A stretch of DNA of 64,000 nucleotides from Dechloromonas sp. (GCA_028687035.1 JAQUAX010000005.1:124001-188000), one strand, 5' to 3'. Positions 47,459 to 57,016 are shown, counted from the stretch's first letter. Translations and numbers: made by a program. The notes: generated by a model not told the origin, from the letters alone.

Positions 47459-48298
47459 TCAGAGACGGCCGAGGACGACTTCGGCGACGAAGCGGCTGCC
47501 GACGTAGGCGAGAACCAGCAGCAGGAAGCCGGCCAGCGTCCAGCGCAGCGCGCGGCGGCCGCGCCAGCCCCAGGCATGGCGTCCGATCAGCAGCGTCGCG
47601 AAGATGGCCCAGGAGGCGATCGCGAAAATGGTCTTGTGGTCGAGGCTGAGCGGTTTGCCGAACAGCGCCTCGGAGAACAGTACGCCGCTGCCGACGGTCA
47701 GCGTCAGCAGCACGAAGCCGAGCGTCAGCATCCGGAAGAGCAGGGTTTCCATCGCCAGCAGCGGCGGCAGGCTGGCCAGGCTGCGCTTCAGCGTGCGCTT
47801 GTGCAGCGCATTTTCGGTGAAGCCCATGAACACGGCGTGCAGCGCGGACAGTGTCAGCAGGCTGTAGGCGAGCATCGCGGCCAGGAAATGCAGCTTGAAG
47901 CCGGTGGCGCCGGCGTGGGCGACCTGGTGGGCATTCGGGAAGACCGCCGGGAGTACGGTGCAGGCGGCGGCGAGCGGCAGCACCATGGGCTGCATGCCTT
48001 CCATCCGGGCCATGAAGCTTTCCAGCCAGTAGATCAGCACGGCGAGCCACAGCATCAGCGACAGGGCCAGGCCGAACGAGAAGCGCATGCCGTCGTCGGA
48101 AAACAGCGCGCCGTACAGGCCGGCGGCGTGGACGAGCAGCGCCGCGGCAATCGCGGCGCGCTCCCAGTGCTGCATCGGACAGGCGACGCACTGGGTGTCG
48201 CCTTCGCGCCAGCGGGTGTTCCAGAAATGGAAGCCGAGCGCCGCATAGAGGAGGGCGGCGAGAACGTCGGGCAGAAGCTGAATTACAATGTCGGCCAT
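47459..48298 (-). CDS. YpjD/CcsA-like cytochrome c assembly family protein
   Basis: 279 residues with about eight hydrophobic helices. Conserved His residues occur in LHFLAAMLAYSLLTLSALHA, LDHKTIF and IGRHAWGWRGRR, matching the CcsA/YpjD fold. The gene sits divergent to ffh, where YpjD-like genes are usually found. A role in heme or cytochrome c handling is presumed from the family; E. coli YpjD itself is not well understood. Confidence 0.85.
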   Translation of the reverse strand: MADIVIQLLPDVLAALLYAALGFHFWNTRWREGDTQCVACPMQHWERAAIAAALLVHAAGLYGALFSDDGMRFSFGLALSLMLWLAVLIYWLESFMARMEGMQPMVLPLAAACTVLPAVFPNAHQVAHAGATGFKLHFLAAMLAYSLLTLSALHAVFMGFTENALHKRTLKRSLASLPPLLAMETLLFRMLTLGFVLLTLTVGSGVLFSEALFGKPLSLDHKTIFAIASWAIFATLLIGRHAWGWRGRRALRWTLAGFLLLVLAYVGSRFVAEVVLGRL

Positions 48299-48327
48299 TC
48301 GCGAATTCTACTAGAAGCCTATCTGAC

Positions 48328-49686
48328 ATGCTCGACAACCTGACCACGCGCCTTGCCCGCGTCATGAAGACGCTGAAGGGCGAAGCCCGCCTGACCGAAT
48401 CCAATATCGCCGATGCGCTGCGCGAAGTGCGCATGGCGCTGCTCGAGGCCGACGTCGCGCTGCCGGTCATCAAGGACTTCATTGCCGCGGTCAGGGAAAA
48501 GGCGGTCGGCCAGGAGGTCATCGGCTCGCTGAATCCCGGGCAGGCGCTGATCGGCGTCGTCCACGGCGAACTGACCAAGATCATGGGCGACGCCCACGAG
48601 GGCATCAATTTCAATACCCAGCCGCCGGCCATCGTGCTGATGGCGGGCCTGCAGGGCGCCGGCAAGACGACCACGGTCGGCAAGCTGGCCAAGTTCCTGA
48701 AGGAAAACCACAAGAAGAAGGTGCTGGTCGTTTCCTGCGACGTCTATCGTCCGGCGGCGATCGAGCAGCTGAAGTCGGTGGCCGGCCAGGCCGGCGTCGA
48801 TTTCTTCCCGTCCTCGACCGGCGAGAAGCCGGAAGCCATCGCGCTGGCCGCGATCGACTGGGCAAAGCGTCATTACCACGACGTGCTGCTCGTCGACACC
48901 GCCGGTCGTCTCGCGGTGGACGAGGAAATGATGGCCGAAATCAAGCGCCTGCACGCGGCGATTAATCCGGTCGAAACGCTGTTCGTCGTCGATGCGATGC
49001 TCGGCCAGGATGCGGTCAATACCGCCAAGGCCTTCAACGAGGCGCTGCCGCTGACCGGCGTCGTGCTGACCAAGCTCGACGGCGACGCACGCGGCGGTGC
49101 GGCGCTGTCGGTGCGCCACATCACCGGCAAGCCGATCAAGTTCGCCGGTGTCGGCGAAAAGCTGGCCGGGCTGGAAGCCTTCCACCCCGAGCGGATGGCG
49201 TCGCGCATCCTCGGCATGGGCGACGTGCTGTCGCTGATCGAGGAGGCGAAGAAGGGCATCGACGAGGAAAAGGCCGTCGCCTTCGCGAAGAAGCTGAAGG
49301 CCGGCAAGGGCTTCGACCTCAATGACTTCAAGGAACAGATCGCCCAGATGCGCAACATGGGCGGCCTAACCTCGCTGATGGACAAGCTGCCGGCGCAGTT
49401 TGCGCAGGCTGCCGGCCAACTGCCGGCCGGCGCCGAGAACAAGATGATCGGCCGGGTCGAGGGCATCATCAACTCGATGACGCCGGCCGAACGCGCGAAG
49501 CCGGAACTGATCAAGGCCAGCCGCAAGCGCCGCATCGCGACGGGCGCCGGTGTCCAGGTTCAGGAAGTCAATCGCCTACTCAACCAGTTCGAGCAGACGC
49601 AGAAGATGATGAAGCAGTTTTCAAAGGGTGGCATCGGCAAGCTGATGCGCGGCATGAAGGGCATGCTGCCCGGCATGGGGCGCTGA
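48328..49686 (+). CDS. ffh: Signal recognition particle protein Ffh
   Basis: 452 residues. N domain, then the SRP GTPase G domain with GLQGAGKTTTVGKLA (about 106-120), DTAGRLAVDEEMM and TKLDGDARGG. The methionine-rich M domain follows and ends RGMKGMLPGMGR. It delivers nascent membrane proteins to FtsY with 4.5S RNA. The 29-base gap to the divergent YpjD-like gene is very short, so the promoters overlap. Confidence 0.96.
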   Translation: MLDNLTTRLARVMKTLKGEARLTESNIADALREVRMALLEADVALPVIKDFIAAVREKAVGQEVIGSLNPGQALIGVVHGELTKIMGDAHEGINFNTQPPAIVLMAGLQGAGKTTTVGKLAKFLKENHKKKVLVVSCDVYRPAAIEQLKSVAGQAGVDFFPSSTGEKPEAIALAAIDWAKRHYHDVLLVDTAGRLAVDEEMMAEIKRLHAAINPVETLFVVDAMLGQDAVNTAKAFNEALPLTGVVLTKLDGDARGGAALSVRHITGKPIKFAGVGEKLAGLEAFHPERMASRILGMGDVLSLIEEAKKGIDEEKAVAFAKKLKAGKGFDLNDFKEQIAQMRNMGGLTSLMDKLPAQFAQAAGQLPAGAENKMIGRVEGIINSMTPAERAKPELIKASRKRRIATGAGVQVQEVNRLLNQFEQTQKMMKQFSKGGIGKLMRGMKGMLPGMGR

Positions 49687-49693
49687 CGGTGCT

Positions 49694-50305
49694 TCAGCGG
49701 CCGGTCTGCGCGATGCGGGCCGGCCTGTCGTAACTCCACTGGTTCTGCCAGGCGGCGCGCACCATGTTCGGATATTCGGGGCGGCCGAGGCTGCCGTTGT
49801 AGCGGCCGAGCGCCCGGAACAGGTCGCCCTTCTCGATGTCCAGGTAGTGGCGCAGGATCGTGCAGCCGTAGCGCAGGTTGGTGCGCAGGTCGAACAGCGA
49901 ATCCTCCGGTCGACCGATCAATTTGACCCAGAACGGCATCACCTGCATGTAGCCGCGCGCGCCGGCCGACGACACCGCGTATTTGCGGAAGCCCGACTCG
50001 ACCTGGATCAGGCCGAGCACCAGCTGCGGGTCGAGTCCGGCCCGCGTCGCTTCGTAATGCACGCTGCGCAGCAGGTCGATGCGGTAGTCGCGGCTCGGGA
50101 TGCGCTTTTCAAGGCGCGGCGACATCGCGCTCAGCCAGTCGACGGCGTCGATCGGCGTCCGGAACGAACTGACGGCCGGCCGGGAATCCGACACGGCCTT
50201 GTGCAGTGCGGCCTGGACGCTGGCCGACAGCGGTTCGTATTTCTGCGCGCCGGCGTGGGCAGCCGACGCGCCGCAGATCAGCAGCGCCGCGATCAGGCGG
50301 CGCAC
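49694..50305 (-). CDS. Lytic transglycosylase (SLT domain)
   Basis: 203 residues. A signal peptide ([18 protein letters not shown]) precedes the SLT domain with catalytic Glu in [30 protein letters not shown]'s ES motif, and AlaArgGlyTyrMet downstream. It cleaves peptidoglycan glycan strands. GTG 50305 overlaps proS by 13 bases; GGGAAG lies only 2 bases upstream, so the exact start is not firm. Ends 8 bases after ffh stop, convergent. Confidence 0.85.
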   Translation of the reverse strand: MRRLIAALLICGASAAHAGAQKYEPLSASVQAALHKAVSDSRPAVSSFRTPIDAVDWLSAMSPRLEKRIPSRDYRIDLLRSVHYEATRAGLDPQLVLGLIQVESGFRKYAVSSAGARGYMQVMPFWVKLIGRPEDSLFDLRTNLRYGCTILRHYLDIEKGDLFRALGRYNGSLGRPEYPNMVRAAWQNQWSYDRPARIAQTGR

Positions 50306-52023
50306 AGCTTCCCTTGCAGGAAGGCGAGCGCCTCGCCCTGGGCGATCATCGTCGCCTCGGCGTCGGTCCGCCCCTTGTACTCGAGCTGGCCTTCCTTCAG
50401 TCCGCGCTCGCCGATCACGATGCGATGCGGGATGCCGATCAGCTCCATGTCGGCGAACATTACGCCCGGCCGTTCGTTGCGGTCGTCGAGGACGACGTCG
50501 ACACCGGCCTGCTTGAGATCCGCGTAGAGCTGGTCGGCGGCGGCCTTGACCGCATCGCTCTTGTGGTAGCCCATCGGTACGATGCAGGCGGTGAAGGGGG
50601 CGATCGTCGGCGGCAGGATGATGCCGCGCTCGTCGTTGCCCTGTTCGATCGCAGCGCCGACGATGCGCGACACGCCGATGCCGTAGCAACCCATTTCCAT
50701 GACCTGGCTCTTGCCCTGTTCGTCGAGGTAGGCGCAGTTCAATGCCTCGGCGTACTTGGTGCGCAGCTGGAAGATGTGGCCGACTTCGATGCCGCGGCAG
50801 ATGTCCAGCTGGCCCTTGCCGTCCGGCGACGGGTCGCCGGCGACGACGTTGCGGAGGTCGAAAACTTCGGCTTCCGGCAGGTCGCGGCCGAAATTGACGC
50901 CGGTCAGGTGGAAGCCCGCCTCGTTGGCGCCGCAGACGAAATCGGCCAGCGCGGCGACGCTGCGGTCGGCGAAAACGGCCACCTTTTCGCGGTCGACCGC
51001 GACCGGGCCGATATAACCGGGCAGGCAGCCGAGATGCTCCTGGATCTCGCTGTCGCTGGCGAAGCGGAAGGCGCCGAGCGCGGGGATTTTCGCCGCCTTG
51101 ATCTCGTTCAGTTCGTGGTCGCCGCGCAGCAGCAGCAGCGCGAAGGTCTTGTCGCCCGCCTCGCGGTCGCTGACCACGGCGATCGATTTGACGATTTTTC
51201 CGAGGTCGACCGCGAGGAAGTCCGCGACGTCGGCGCAGGCCGTCTTGCCCGGCGTGGCGACCTTGGTCAGCGCCTGCGCGGCGGCCGGGCGCGGCGCCGC
51301 CGGGGCGAGCGCCTCGGCCAGTTCGACGTTGGCGGCGTAGCCGGAATCGGGGCAGAAGGCGATGTCGTCCTCGCCGGAGTCGGCCAGCACGTGGAATTCA
51401 TGCGATCCGGTGCCGCCGATCGAGCCGGTGTCGGCGGCGACGGCACGGAACTTCAGGCCGAGTCGGCTGAAGATGCGGCCGTAGGTCGCGTACATGTTGC
51501 CGTATTCGCGCTGCAGGTCTTCGAACGAGGTATGGAAGGAGTAGCCGTCCTTCATCAGGAATTCGCGGCCGCGCATGACGCCGAAGCGCGGGCGGATTTC
51601 GTCGCGGAACTTGCTCTGGATCTGATAAAGGTGGATCGGCAGCTGGCGGTAGCTCTTGACGTCGCGGCGGACGACGTCGGTGATGACTTCCTCGTGCGTC
51701 GGGCCGATCACGAAATTGCGCTGATGGCGGTCCTTGAAACGCAGCAGTTCGGGGCCGTAGCCGGGGCCGCGGCCGGATTCTTCCCACAACTCGAAGGGCT
51801 GGACGGCCGGCATCAGCAATTCAAGCGCCCCGGCCGCATTCATTTCCTCGCGGACGATATTTTCGACTTTGCGCAGCACGCGCAGCCCGAGCGGCATCCA
51901 GGTGTAGATGCCGGCAGCGGCGCGCTTGATGTAGCCGGCGCGCAGCATCAGTTTCTGGCTGACGACTTCGGCGTCGGACGGGGCTTCCTTCAGAGTGGTG
52001 AAAAAGAACTGCGAGGTACGCAT
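50293..52023 (-). CDS. proS: Prolyl-tRNA synthetase
   Basis: 576 residues, bacterial ProRS type with the editing domain inserted between motifs 2 and 3. Class II motif 2 is [19 protein letters not shown], and the anticodon domain at the C-terminus has [12 protein letters not shown] then PPTIAPF. It charges tRNA-Pro and clears mischarged Ala. The start [15 protein letters not shown] at 52023 is the family start; the longer frame is a low-complexity extension. Confidence 0.96.
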   Translation of the reverse strand: MRTSQFFFTTLKEAPSDAEVVSQKLMLRAGYIKRAAAGIYTWMPLGLRVLRKVENIVREEMNAAGALELLMPAVQPFELWEESGRGPGYGPELLRFKDRHQRNFVIGPTHEEVITDVVRRDVKSYRQLPIHLYQIQSKFRDEIRPRFGVMRGREFLMKDGYSFHTSFEDLQREYGNMYATYGRIFSRLGLKFRAVAADTGSIGGTGSHEFHVLADSGEDDIAFCPDSGYAANVELAEALAPAAPRPAAAQALTKVATPGKTACADVADFLAVDLGKIVKSIAVVSDREAGDKTFALLLLRGDHELNEIKAAKIPALGAFRFASDSEIQEHLGCLPGYIGPVAVDREKVAVFADRSVAALADFVCGANEAGFHLTGVNFGRDLPEAEVFDLRNVVAGDPSPDGKGQLDICRGIEVGHIFQLRTKYAEALNCAYLDEQGKSQVMEMGCYGIGVSRIVGAAIEQGNDERGIILPPTIAPFTACIVPMGYHKSDAVKAAADQLYADLKQAGVDVVLDDRNERPGVMFADMELIGIPHRIVIGERGLKEGQLEYKGRTDAEATMIAQGEALAFLQGKLCAA

Positions 52024-52136
52024 GGGATGCTCTTGAATTCGTTGCAAAAGCGCGATTTTACACGCTGGCCGTGCTTTGCATGCGCGCCCCCTTTGTGAAA
52101 GAATCGGGGTAACCAATTATTTTTTGCAGGATTTTT

Positions 52137-52691
52137 ATGCTCGACCGTGAAGGCTATCGCCCGAACGTCGGCATCATTCTTTGTAACGCCAAGAACGAGG
52201 TTTTCTGGGGTAAGCGCATACGGGAGCATTCCTGGCAGTTTCCGCAAGGTGGCATCAAGCGCGGCGAGTCGCCGGAAGAAGCCATGTACCGCGAGCTGTA
52301 CGAAGAGGTCGGGCTCAGGCCCGAGCACGTGCGCATCCTTGGAAGGACGAAGGGCTGGTTGCGTTATGAAGTGCCGACACAGTGGATCAAGCGCGAATGG
52401 CGCGGTTCATACAAGGGGCAGAAGCAGATCTGGTTCCTGTTGCGCCTGGTCGGGCGGGACAACGATGTCAGTCTGCGTGCGACCAGCAAGCCCGAGTTCG
52501 ACGCCTGGCGCTGGAACGACTACTGGGTGCCGCTCGACGCGGTGATCGAGTTCAAGCGCGGGGTGTACGATCAGGCCCTGAAAGAGCTCGTCCGTTTTCT
52601 GGAAACCGATCGCCATGGCGGTCGCGGGCGGCGCGCAGGCGCTTCCTCGGTCGCTGTGGCATCGGTCGGGGAGGGTGAATCTTGCGAATGA
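52137..52691 (+). CDS. rppH: RNA pyrophosphohydrolase
   Basis: 184 residues. [20 protein letters not shown] and the Nudix box [17 protein letters not shown]...EEVGL identify RppH, which removes pyrophosphate from mRNA 5' ends and triggers decay. The last 25 residues are Gly/Arg/Ser-rich and probably flexible. Divergent from proS, as in many betaproteobacteria, with AT-rich DNA (TTATTTTTTGCAGGA) before the ATG giving its ribosome site. Confidence 0.94.
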   Translation: MLDREGYRPNVGIILCNAKNEVFWGKRIREHSWQFPQGGIKRGESPEEAMYRELYEEVGLRPEHVRILGRTKGWLRYEVPTQWIKREWRGSYKGQKQIWFLLRLVGRDNDVSLRATSKPEFDAWRWNDYWVPLDAVIEFKRGVYDQALKELVRFLETDRHGGRGRRAGASSVAVASVGEGESCE

Positions 52692-53197
52692 CTGCGCGCA
52701 GTGTGGCCGCGTGTTGCATGGCAATCCTCTCGTCGCCGCTGTTGGCCGACTTCGACGAGGATTACGACAGCAAGCGCTGGCAGGAAGTCGAGGTCCAGCT
52801 GCCGGCTCCGCCCCGGCAGGACCGGTTGCTGCCGTTCTACGTCAGTGCGGTCGCCGAAAACCGCTTTTATGTGGATGCTTCGTCGCTGTCCGTCGGCAGC
52901 GATGGTGTGGTGCGTTACGTCCTGGTGATTCTGACCCCGCAGGGCGGGCGCAACGTCAGCTACGAGGGGATGCGGTGCGAAACCCGGGAGCGGCGGATTT
53001 ACGCTTCGGGGCGTGCTGACGGTTCCTGGTCCAAGTCGCGCAACAACGACTGGGTCAGAATTGCCGATCAATTGGTCAATCGACATCACGCGGCCCTCTA
53101 CCTCGAATATTTCTGCCCCATCGGCATTGCGGTGCGCAGTCCGGAAGAGGCGCGCGATGCGCTGTTGCGGGGTGGTCATCCCGATGTCAGGCGCTGA
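52682..53197 (+). CDS. CNP1-like family secreted protein
   Basis: 171 residues. A signal peptide ends near SSPLLAD, followed by the CNP1-like domain (PF08750): [35 protein letters not shown] and [15 protein letters not shown]. Two mature cysteines may bond. Function unknown, seen mainly in betaproteobacteria. The start is TTG 52682, with GGAGG 7 bases upstream; ATG 52688 is 6 bases later with poor spacing. It overlaps rppH by 10 bases. Confidence 0.88.
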   Translation: MRMTARSVAACCMAILSSPLLADFDEDYDSKRWQEVEVQLPAPPRQDRLLPFYVSAVAENRFYVDASSLSVGSDGVVRYVLVILTPQGGRNVSYEGMRCETRERRIYASGRADGSWSKSRNNDWVRIADQLVNRHHAALYLEYFCPIGIAVRSPEEARDALLRGGHPDVRR

Positions 53198-53201
53198 CTT
53201 C

Positions 53202-53825
53202 ATGCAACTCGACTCATTGATCACCGAATTCGATCGGGCCTTGCGGACTCTTGCTGCGCCGGCCAGAAGTGTCCGGCCGCATCCGGATTCGGATGTCCCG
53301 GAGGTGCCGCTCGATCCCGATCAGCGACGCCATGCCGCTGCGCTGATGCGCATCAACCACTGCGGAGAAGTTTGCGCCCAGGCTCTGTATCAAGGGCAGT
53401 CGCTGACCTCGCGAAATCCTGCGGTCAGGGATGCGCTGCGCTCGGCGGCTGACGAGGAGACGGAGCACCTGGCCTGGACGGAGCGGCGAATCGCCGAGCT
53501 GGGGGGGCGCACCAGCCTGCTCAATCCGTTGTGGTATCTGGGCTCACTGGCGCTGGGGGTCGGTGCCGGCATCCTCGGCGACAAATGGAACCTTGGCTTT
53601 CTCGCTGAAACCGAACGGCAGGTGGAGGCCCATCTGGAAGGGCATTTGAGCAGCCTGCCCGCCTCGGATGCGCGCTCGCTGGCGATCGTCGATCAGATGC
53701 GGCGGGATGAGATCGCTCATGCGGAAACCGCTGTTGGTTTCGGCGCCGCTGAATTGCCGGCCCCGGTGAAGGCTGGCATGCGCCTTGCCGCTGCGGTGAT
53801 GACCCGGACGGTCTATCGCATCTAA
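53202..53825 (+). CDS. coq7: 3-demethoxyubiquinol 3-hydroxylase
   Basis: 207 residues. A diiron carboxylate enzyme of ubiquinone synthesis. The iron ligands fall in [43 protein letters not shown] and DEIAHAE (two ExxH motifs). A hydrophobic stretch ([16 protein letters not shown]) would attach it to the membrane. [14 protein letters not shown] is the usual family start; ATG 53184 is an alternative with a better upstream ribosome site and overlaps the CNP1-like gene. Confidence 0.93.
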   Translation: MQLDSLITEFDRALRTLAAPARSVRPHPDSDVPEVPLDPDQRRHAAALMRINHCGEVCAQALYQGQSLTSRNPAVRDALRSAADEETEHLAWTERRIAELGGRTSLLNPLWYLGSLALGVGAGILGDKWNLGFLAETERQVEAHLEGHLSSLPASDARSLAIVDQMRRDEIAHAETAVGFGAAELPAPVKAGMRLAAAVMTRTVYRI

Positions 53826-53832
53826 GTCGGAC

Positions 53833-53849
53833 CGCCCGGTGGCCGGGCG
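53833..53849. terminator. Hairpin between convergent coq7 and osmC-like genes
   Basis: CGCCCGG-TGG-CCGGGCG lies in the 25-base gap between stop codons. No T-tract on either strand, so termination is plausible only. Confidence 0.45.
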
Positions 53850-53850
53850 T

Positions 53851-54279
53851 TCAGGCTTCCTCGACGATCTCGAAGTCGTGGGTGATCTTGGCTGTTTCGC
53901 CGATCATGATCGATGCCGAGCAGTACTTGTCCTTCGATAACTCGATCGCGCGCGCGACCGCTTCGGGCTTCAACTGTCGTCCTTTGACCCGATAGTGGAA
54001 ATGGACGTGGGTGAAGACCTTGGGGTCGGTGTCTGCCCGCTCTGCCTTCAGGCTGACCTCGCACCCGGTGACGGCATGACGTCCCTTCTTTAGGATCAGG
54101 ACGACGTCGAATGCGGTGCACCCCCCTGTTCCGGCCAGCAGCATTTCCATCGGACGTGGGCCCAGATTGCGGCCACCGGCTTCCGGGGCTCCGTCCATGA
54201 CTACGGCGTGTCCGCTACCGGTCTCGGCAACGAAAGACATCCCGGCGTCGCTACCGATCCATCTGACTGTGCATTCCAT
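53851..54279 (-). CDS. OsmC family protein (YhfA-like)
   Basis: 142 residues. OsmC/Ohr fold with the redox cysteine regions GTGGCTAFDVVLILKKGR and DKYCSASIMI, matching YhfA-like OsmC proteins. Some family members reduce organic peroxides; YhfA function is not settled. ATG 54279 has AAGGAG with an exact 6-base A spacer; an upstream TTG would begin inside the ribosome site, so it is rejected. Confidence 0.9.
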   Translation of the reverse strand: MECTVRWIGSDAGMSFVAETGSGHAVVMDGAPEAGGRNLGPRPMEMLLAGTGGCTAFDVVLILKKGRHAVTGCEVSLKAERADTDPKVFTHVHFHYRVKGRQLKPEAVARAIELSKDKYCSASIMIGETAKITHDFEIVEEA

Positions 54280-54509
54280 TTTTTTCTCCTTCAAAGAGCG
54301 CGAATTCTAACGGATATCGGATGTTGCCTCGGCGTGGGGGTTGGGCTCGATTGCTGCGCTGCATCAAAAGGCATTCTGGTGAAGGTGGGTTTGGCGTGGG
54401 CAATCGTGGTTCATTAATCAAATATAGATTAATTTGTTTTGTAAAAAAATGTTTAAATACAGTTAATTGAATGTTATAAAAAATACGTATCTAACGATAT
54501 TTTCGACGA

Positions 54510-54524
54510 TTGTGCGTCGCACAA
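54510..54524. promoter_or_regulatory. Palindrome TTGTGCG-T-CGCACAA upstream of the small RNA promoter
   Basis: A 15-base perfect palindrome centred at 54517, about 50 bases before the predicted small RNA start, a position typical for an activator site. The binding protein is unknown. Confidence 0.45.
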
Positions 54525-54531
54525 AAAAATC

Positions 54532-54560
54532 TTGATCAGTGTTTGGTGTTGGTGCACAAT
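54532..54560 (+). promoter_or_regulatory. Sigma-70 promoter of the candidate small RNA
   Basis: TTGATC (54532-54537) and CACAAT (54555-54560) are separated by 17 bases. The predicted start is near 54567, just before the structured, terminator-ended segment. Confidence 0.55.
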
Positions 54561-54566
54561 GAGAAC

Positions 54567-54674
54567 TGTTGGGACTGAAGTAGCTAAGCGATGGCTTCTC
54601 CAGTTCAGATTTGTCTCCTCCACCCTCCTCCTTTGGTGTGGATTTAACGCGGCTCAGCGAGCCGCGTTTTTTTT
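54567..54674 (+). ncRNA. Candidate small RNA with two CUCCUCC anti-Shine-Dalgarno motifs
   Basis: About 108 bases from a predicted promoter to a strong terminator, with no convincing reading frame. CTCCTCC at 54615-54621 and CCTCCTCC at 54624-54631 form an exposed C/T-rich tract that could pair with ribosome-binding sites of mRNAs, as in several known CUCCUCC-type regulatory RNAs. The 3' hairpin and 8-base T tail are ideal for Hfq. Promoter, motif and terminator agree; expression is not shown. Confidence 0.6.
54646..54674 (+). terminator. Strong Rho-independent terminator of the candidate small RNA
   Basis: AACGCGGCTC (54646-54655) pairs with GAGCCGCGTT (54659-54668) around a 3-base loop, and T8 ends at 54674. 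It insulates the small RNA from rplM. Confidence 0.92.
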
Positions 54675-54702
54675 CGGGTGGTCGCCAGAGAGTGTCAGGC
54701 CA

Positions 54703-54732
54703 TTGACAGCGGCTGACTTCCTCCTTTAGAAT
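54703..54732 (+). promoter_or_regulatory. Promoter of rplM-rpsI
   Basis: Exact TTGACA (54703-54708), an 18-base spacer and TAGAAT (54727-54732) give a near-consensus sigma-70 promoter. Transcription from about 54739 leaves a 40-base leader before rplM. Confidence 0.75.
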
Positions 54733-54779
54733 GCTCAGCTTTCTCCGATCTGCGCCCATTTTTTCAGGACGGCACACAC

Positions 54780-55208
54780 ATGAAAACGTTTTCCGCCAAG
54801 CCACATGAGGTGAAGCGCGAGTGGTTTGTGGTAGACGCCACAGACAAGGTGCTCGGCCGCCTCGCTACCGAAATTGCTCGTCGCCTCCGTGGCAAGCACA
54901 AGGCCATTTACACCCCGCACGTTGATACCGGCGACTTCATCGTCGTGACGAACGTCGACAAGCTTACCGTGACCGGTAACAAGGCTGAGGACAAGAAGTA
55001 CTACCGTCACTCTGGCTATCCCGGTGGTATCTACGAAACCAACTTCAAGAAGATGCAGCAGCGTTTCCCGGGTCGTGCCCTGGAAACTGCCGTCAAGGGC
55101 ATGCTGCCGAAGGGCCCGCTGGGCTACGCCATGCTGAAAAAGCTGAAGTGCTACGCAGGCGACCAGCATCCTCACACTGCCCAGCAGCCGAAGGCTCTGG
55201 AAATCTAA
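54780..55208 (+). CDS. rplM: 50S ribosomal protein L13
   Basis: 142 residues, the usual length. Typical segments are [35 protein letters not shown] and [17 protein letters not shown], ending [20 protein letters not shown]. An early-assembly 23S rRNA-binding protein. Codon use is noticeably less GC-biased than the neighbours, as expected for a highly expressed gene. Followed after 9 bases by rpsI. Confidence 0.98.
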   Translation: MKTFSAKPHEVKREWFVVDATDKVLGRLATEIARRLRGKHKAIYTPHVDTGDFIVVTNVDKLTVTGNKAEDKKYYRHSGYPGGIYETNFKKMQQRFPGRALETAVKGMLPKGPLGYAMLKKLKCYAGDQHPHTAQQPKALEI

Positions 55209-55217
55209 GGGGTCATC

Positions 55218-55610
55218 ATGGCTGAAAGTTATTTCTACGGTACTGGTCGTCGCAAGAGCGCCGTTGCCCGTGTTTTCATGAAGCGTGGTTCCGGTGCCAT
55301 TACTGTCAATGGCAAGCCGGTTGACCAGTTCTTCTCCCGCGAAACCGGTCGCATGATCGTCCGTCAGCCGCTCGAACTGGTCGAGCAGCTGAACGGTTTC
55401 GATATCAAGGTTAACGTCACCGGCGGCGGTGAGTCCGGTCAGGCCGGTGCCGTCCGTCACGGCATCACCCGTGCCCTGATCGAATACGATGCCGCGCTGA
55501 AGCCGGCGCTGTCCAAGGCCGGGTTCGTGACCCGCGATGCCCGTGAAGTCGAGCGTAAGAAAGTCGGTTTCCACAAGGCTCGTCGCCGGAAGCAGTTCTC
55601 CAAGCGTTAA
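55218..55610 (+). CDS. rpsI: 30S ribosomal protein S9
   Basis: 130 residues. [20 protein letters not shown] opens the family fold; the basic C-terminal tail [15 protein letters not shown] reaches into the P site and contacts initiator tRNA. It is the second gene of the conserved rplM-rpsI pair and ends at a UUCG-capped terminator. ATG follows GGGGTCATC. Confidence 0.98.
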   Translation: MAESYFYGTGRRKSAVARVFMKRGSGAITVNGKPVDQFFSRETGRMIVRQPLELVEQLNGFDIKVNVTGGGESGQAGAVRHGITRALIEYDAALKPALSKAGFVTRDAREVERKKVGFHKARRRKQFSKR

Positions 55611-55626
55611 TCGATTCTCGGATCGA

Positions 55627-55654
55627 AAAAATGCCGCCTTCGGGCGGCATTTTT
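55627..55654 (+). terminator. Terminator after rpsI
   Basis: AAAAATGCCGCC-TTCG-GGCGGCATTTTT, a UUCG tetraloop with a 12-bp stem ending in a T-run. Confidence 0.95.
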
Positions 55655-55808
55655 CATTTCGGGGATCCTTTTCTGCTTTTCGGTCTTTCCCCGGTGCGTC
55701 GGCTCCGGGAAGATGCTAATCTTGCACGATTGTTTTCCGAGTGTGACACGGATGCCCGCAGGCGCAACAGTCTGTGCTTTCGGGGGTGTCCGGGCTGTCT
55801 ATCGAAGC

Positions 55809-56543
55809 ATGCCGACTCCTGCCGTTGCCCTTAAATTGAAGCAGTTCCGCCGTCGATTCGGGATTACGGCGCCGCGTTTGGTTGTTCGCAGCCATGTGCC
55901 GTGGCAATGGTACGCTTTGCCGCTTGTCCTGATGGTCCTTTTGCTTTGGGTGGCGGCTTCCCTGATTTTTCAGCGCAGCGAAGCGGGGGTGGTTGGCCGG
56001 GAGTTGGAGGAAATGCGGGAGCGTTTGCAAGTGCAGCAGAGTGAGCTCGATTTTCTTCGCTCGACCGCGGGGACGGAGTTGAATGCAGTCAGCATGGAGC
56101 GTGCAGCCCAGCAGCACCTGTTGCTGAAAGTTCAGGCACTGGAGCGCGAGAACACCTCTCTGCGAGAGGATTTGCTGCTCTACGAACGTTTGGTGTCGGC
56201 CCCGGGGGAGGATGGCGGGCCGGCAATTGATAAGCTGACGGTCCAGCAGGAAGTTCCTTCGCGCTTCCGCTATCGCCTGGCGCTGACCTTTCTCCCGACA
56301 CGGCAGACTCCGGAGTTCCGGGGGCGTCTGCAGCTATTGGTTGCCTATCAACATGCCGGACGGGAGGCGTCTCTCCTGTTGCCGCCGTCGAATTCCTTGC
56401 AGTCTGACTATCAGCTTGAAATCAAGCGCCTCGTCAGGCGTGAAGGCGTCTTTGAATTGCCCGCCGGGGCGGTTCTCAAATCGCTGGAGGCGCGCGTGTT
56501 GCAAGGTGACACCGTCAGGGCCAGGCTGTCGACTCAACTTTAG
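55809..56543 (+). CDS. Membrane-anchored coiled-coil protein (DUF6776-like)
   Basis: About 244 residues. One membrane span (about 33-53, WYALPLVLMVLLLWVAASLI) is followed by a heptad-rich coiled coil (about 62-125, LEEMRERLQVQQSELDFLRS) and a C-terminal beta-rich domain (FRYRLALTFLP, GRLQLLVAYQ), probably periplasmic. Its position just before a bactofilin gene (9-base gap) suggests a shared morphological role. The start is uncertain; an in-frame ATG upstream exists, but it lacks a ribosome site too. The family name is a tentative recognition. Confidence 0.7.
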   Translation: MPTPAVALKLKQFRRRFGITAPRLVVRSHVPWQWYALPLVLMVLLLWVAASLIFQRSEAGVVGRELEEMRERLQVQQSELDFLRSTAGTELNAVSMERAAQQHLLLKVQALERENTSLREDLLLYERLVSAPGEDGGPAIDKLTVQQEVPSRFRYRLALTFLPTRQTPEFRGRLQLLVAYQHAGREASLLLPPSNSLQSDYQLEIKRLVRREGVFELPAGAVLKSLEARVLQGDTVRARLSTQL

Positions 56544-56552
56544 GAGAAGGGC

Positions 56553-56954
56553 ATGTTCAAGAAAAACGGGGATAGTCAGCCGCAGGCGAGGATCGATTGT
56601 CTGATCGGTGCTGGGGCTCGCATAGAAGGCGTTGTTCGCTTTACCGGGGGATTGAGGATAGACGGTGAGGTCAAGGGGAGCGTCGAGGCGGCTGACGGGG
56701 CTTCTTCTTCCACCCTGGTTTTGAGCGAGAGTGCGCGGGTCGAGGGGTCGGTCAATGTCGCTCATCTGGTGAGCAACGGAACGATCGTCGGGCCGGTGGT
56801 GGCGGTGGAGAGCCTGGAGATGCAGGCAAAAGCCAGAATCGTCGGTGATGTTGAATATGCGGCCATCGAGTTGCATCAGGGGGCGGTGATCGAAGGTCGC
56901 TTGGTGCATCGTGGCGGCAAGTCGCCGGAACTAAACGATGCCACCCGGACCTAA
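56553..56954 (+). CDS. Bactofilin (polymer-forming cytoskeletal protein)
   Basis: 133 residues. A right-handed beta-helix core with the bactofilin repeats [41 protein letters not shown] and [20 protein letters not shown], with short disordered ends. Such proteins polymerise without nucleotide and organise cell-wall or polar machinery. AGGAGAAGGGC precedes the ATG. Probably co-transcribed with the preceding coiled-coil membrane protein. Confidence 0.9.
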   Translation: MFKKNGDSQPQARIDCLIGAGARIEGVVRFTGGLRIDGEVKGSVEAADGASSSTLVLSESARVEGSVNVAHLVSNGTIVGPVVAVESLEMQAKARIVGDVEYAAIELHQGAVIEGRLVHRGGKSPELNDATRT

Positions 56955-57016
56955 CCCGATTGACCGCAAGCACGCGGGCTCAGATAATCCAGCACCAGTT
57001 TTTTCAGGAGTTTTCC

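Larger units (their letters stand above)
54280..54566. other. Gene-free AT-rich stretch between osmC-like gene and small RNA
   Basis: No convincing gene. From about 54410 to 54530 the DNA is strongly AT-rich in a GC-rich genome. It holds an inverted repeat ATTAATC/GATTAAT (54413-54419/54427-54433), a longer A/T tract, and the palindrome at 54510-54524. It could serve as an upstream activating or UP-element region for the small RNA and ribosomal protein promoters. Confidence 0.5.
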
